From positions 145,280-170,604 of the forward strand of contig DJJW01000085.1 in the NCBI GenBank assembly GCA_002434335.1: DNA of 25,325 nucleotides, given 5' to 3'. Both the position numbers and the translations under genes were made by a program. Positions 23,705-25,325 of this stretch are shown here, piece by piece; positions within the stretch are counted from its first letter, which is position 1; each line of letters begins with the position of its first letter. The notes under the pieces were generated by a model, which saw nothing but the letters and a program-made list of their open reading frames with translations, did not search any database and was not told the origin of the DNA. Source of the DNA: Lachnoclostridium sp. UBA6558. Lineage in GTDB: Bacteria; Bacillota; Clostridia; Lachnospirales; Lachnospiraceae.

Positions 23705-24481
23705 TCAATAGGCTTTTCTGCTGTATTCTCCTGGCGTACATCCATGCAATTTCTTAAATTGTCTTGTAAAATGGCTTACATTCACAAAGCCGCATAAATC
23801 AGCAACTTGCTGAACCTGAAGAACCTCATTGGATAACAGGACGGTTGCTTTTTCCATACGGGCTTTTAAAAGGTCGGCTTTAGGTGAGATATTAAAGTAT
23901 TTCTCGTAATACGAGTAGAACTGGCTCTTTTCCAGATGAACCAGTGAACACATTGATGAGATATTCCATTGTTTATCACATTGAGTCAGCAGCTTAAGCC
24001 TTGCTTTTACAAATTCTGTGTATAGACCCTCCTCCTGATATTTTAATCTACTGCCTCCGCCAATCTGCCTAGATATGGATACGAACATTTGTCTTAGCAA
24101 AGCATCCATCATAAAGTCTGCATTCTTTTCCTTTGTCAGAAATTCCTCCTGAATCTTACGTAAGAAATTTATAAAGGAATCAATATGTTTTGGATAGAAT
24201 ACCTGGTTTAAAGGCAGACCCATTGCTTCTAACTCCTCCATATCGGCATGAAAGTCCACATAACTGTTTTCGAATTCCTTTACAGCACAGTAATCCTGAC
24301 CGTATTCCGGGGTATACAAAAGGCAGGCACCGGGTTTTGTTATAAGCAGTTCCTCTTTAAGATATACCTTCATGGGTTTTAAGAATAAAAGAAACAGACA
24401 GGTTCCGCTTCCTCTTGGTCTGTAAATTCTGTCATAGTCTATATTGTGGCGGTCGTATTCACAATAATTAATCCGAAACAT
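23705..24481 (-). CDS. AraC-family transcription regulator
   Basis: A 258-residue regulator with an N-terminal cupin-like sugar-sensing region (about 1-130) and a C-terminal AraC-type double helix-turn-helix (about 160-258). The HTH part shows WNISSMCSLVHLEKSQFYSYYEKYFNISP, then VQQVADLCGFVNVSHFTRQFKKLHGCTPGEYSRKAY, the classic second-helix signature. A GGAAAGGATT ribosome site precedes the ATG. It is divergent from a GH43-like gene, the usual arrangement for an activator and its sugar-use target. No receiver domain is present, so it should respond directly to a small effector. Confidence 0.93.
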   Translation of the reverse strand: MFRINYCEYDRHNIDYDRIYRPRGSGTCLFLLFLKPMKVYLKEELLITKPGACLLYTPEYGQDYCAVKEFENSYVDFHADMEELEAMGLPLNQVFYPKHIDSFINFLRKIQEEFLTKEKNADFMMDALLRQMFVSISRQIGGGSRLKYQEEGLYTEFVKARLKLLTQCDKQWNISSMCSLVHLEKSQFYSYYEKYFNISPKADLLKARMEKATVLLSNEVLQVQQVADLCGFVNVSHFTRQFKKLHGCTPGEYSRKAY

Positions 24482-24642
24482 ATTTAATCCTTTCCGTAAG
24501 AGTATTAATTTTTATGTAATTCAGCTTATAGGTTAACATAATCAATAGGGTAGCAAAAAGCATAAGGGGATTAGTGCAAAATAGAATCCTAAAAGCAGTT
24601 TACTATAAGCGGAAAAAATGTCAAGAAGAAGGTGGCATTATT

Positions 24643-24714
24643 ATGAAATTATTTCTTTGGGATTTATTGAAATGTAAATTAGTAATTATTTTGAGAGATA
24701 CATTAGTTTTTTAA
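24643..24714 (+). CDS. Possible 23-residue hydrophobic small peptide
   Basis: ATG 24643 opens 23 codons encoding a peptide that begins MKLFLWDLLKCKL and ends ILRDTLVF. An AGAAGGTGG ribosome site sits 7 bases before the start. The peptide is hydrophobic with scattered Lys/Arg, compatible with a membrane or leader peptide. A terminator-like hairpin follows at 24757-24793. I found no convincing promoter, and a frame this short can arise by chance. No function is assigned. Confidence 0.22.
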   Translation: MKLFLWDLLKCKLVIILRDTLVF

Positions 24715-24793
24715 GAATCAATAAGTACTGGCATTTTGCTATTAACAAAAGGTTGGAATCTTTCGCCTATAAATAGTTTGAGAAAGAATTTTT

Positions 24794-24822
24794 AAATCGG
24801 AGAAAATATCAAGAAAATCGGA
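24794..24822 (+). promoter_or_regulatory. Direct repeat, candidate AraC-type binding site
   Basis: AAATCGGA occurs at 24794-24801 and again at 24815-24822, 21 bases start to start, i.e. two helical turns on the same DNA face. The second copy ends about 10 bases before the -35 region of the promoter candidate at 24852. Paired direct repeats of this spacing next to -35 are how AraC-type activators typically bind. Confidence 0.45.
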
Positions 24823-24851
24823 AATTTCTTTCTTTTAATCTCCGGTGTTCA

Positions 24852-24860
24852 TGATATGAT
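24852..24860 (+). promoter_or_regulatory. Extended -10 promoter candidate of the GH43-like gene
   Basis: TGA TATGAT forms an extended -10 element. The matching -35 place (24832-24837, CTTTTA) is poor, which fits an activator-dependent promoter. Start near 24867, leader about 96 bases. A second TATAAT at 24930-24935 has no good -35 either. Confidence 0.4.
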
Positions 24861-24962
24861 GAAGAAATACAAAGTATCCGATAGACCCATTTTACAGGCA
24901 GGCTTATACGGAACTTCAGTAACTACAGCTATAATTAATTATCTGAATTGGGAGTAAACATT

Positions 24963-25325
24963 ATGCAGGCGTATTTATTTGTACATTTTAAGGAAAAGAG
25001 AACACCGGACGGAGAGCAGGTATATTTCGGGGTTAGTAAGGACGGCTTTCACTGGGAGGAAGTGAATGGTGGCAATCCGGTTTTATGGAGCTATTATGGA
25101 GACAAGGGTGTAAGGGATTTTACCATTATCAGAACCAAAACAGGTAAATTCGTTATTATGGCCACTGATTTAAGCTTATCCTACGGAATGCTGAACCAGT
25201 ATAATAATTCCTGGGCAGAAATCGGCAGAAACGGAAGCAAAAGTCTGGTACTTTGGGAGTCAGAAGATCTCATACACTGGTCAGAACAGAGAATGGTTAA
25301 ACTGGGCGATGAAGATTTCGGATGC
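24963..25325 (+). CDS. GH43-like glycosidase (arabinofuranosidase/xylosidase type), 5' part only
   Basis: The first 121 codons of a gene cut by the window edge. The protein starts MQAYLFVHFKEKRTPDGEQVYFGVSKDGFHW, followed by NPVLW, GVRDFTIIRT, FVIMATDL and LVLWESEDLIHWSEQRMV. This is the opening of a five-bladed beta-propeller of the GH43 clan: short blades with SKDG-HW and ESEDL-HW turns, plus the RDxxI segment with a family-conserved Asp. GGGAG lies 8 bases before the ATG. No signal peptide, so a cytoplasmic enzyme acting on imported arabino- or xylo-oligosaccharides is likely. The remaining blades and catalytic acids are outside the window. Confidence 0.8.
   Translation, partial: MQAYLFVHFKEKRTPDGEQVYFGVSKDGFHWEEVNGGNPVLWSYYGDKGVRDFTIIRTKTGKFVIMATDLSLSYGMLNQYNNSWAEIGRNGSKSLVLWESEDLIHWSEQRMVKLGDEDFGC

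Larger units (their letters stand above)
24482..24962. other. Divergent intergenic region between araC-type and GH43-like genes
   Basis: A 481-base AT-rich stretch. It holds a 23-codon reading frame with a good ribosome site (24643-24714), a terminator-like hairpin (TCTTTC 24759-24764 with GAAAGA 24782-24787, then TTTTT at 24789-24793), a direct repeat (24794-24822) and a promoter-like extended -10 (24852-24860). No promoter with both boxes was found for the AraC-type gene. Confidence 0.5.

Overview
The window looks like chromosomal DNA of a plant- or gut-associated clostridium. The gene families (LplA/LplB/YtcP-type sugar transporter, YesM/YesN two-component pair, GH94 phosphorylase, AT-rich spacers, consensus -35/-10 boxes, strong AGGAGG ribosome sites) resemble Lachnospiraceae (Clostridium cluster XIVa, for example the Lachnoclostridium/Anaerocolumna type). 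The genus is inference from style, not from a marker gene. There is no rRNA, tRNA, CRISPR array, transposase or phage gene.

Layout. (1) 32-1012, minus: an aldo/keto reductase whose promoter has a 19-bp spacer of the kind MerR-family activators use. (2) 1367-14907, plus: a carbohydrate-use block of two ABC permeases, a lipoprotein binding protein, a large FAD-dependent oxidoreductase, a GHL6-type predicted glycosidase, a right-handed beta-helix predicted glycosidase, an SGNH esterase-like hydrolase and a GH94 phosphorylase. (3) 15184-19837, plus: a YesN-type response regulator, a YesM-type sensor kinase and a heparinase II/III-like protein, closed by a 15-bp-stem bidirectional terminator against the next, convergent block. 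(4) 19902-22916, minus: a CadC-type ArsR repressor and a Cd/Zn/Pb P1B-ATPase with two CCxxC metal-binding domains. (5) 23011-23604, minus: an isoprenylcysteine methyltransferase-like membrane protein. (6) 23705-24481, minus: an AraC-type regulator, divergent from the start of a GH43-like glycosidase that runs off the right edge.

How the genes fit together. The binding protein is the only product with an export signal; every predicted glycan-cleaving enzyme lacks one. The simplest model is that an oligosaccharide, probably containing uronic acid and carrying acyl groups, is sensed by YesM/YesN and imported intact by the LplA-type transporter. It would then be taken apart in the cytoplasm by lyase-like, hydrolase, esterase and phosphorolytic steps. 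The FAD oxidoreductase suggests an additional redox step on a sugar or sugar-derived product. No transporter ATPase is encoded here, so a shared MsmK/UgpC-type ATPase elsewhere is expected. The exact glycan cannot be read from the sequence.

The metal block is a textbook cadC-cadA pair with intact alpha3N and alpha5 metal-site residues and a consensus promoter overlapped by a perfect 9-2-9 palindrome. Related palindrome-over-start-site layouts occur before cadA and before the methyltransferase gene.
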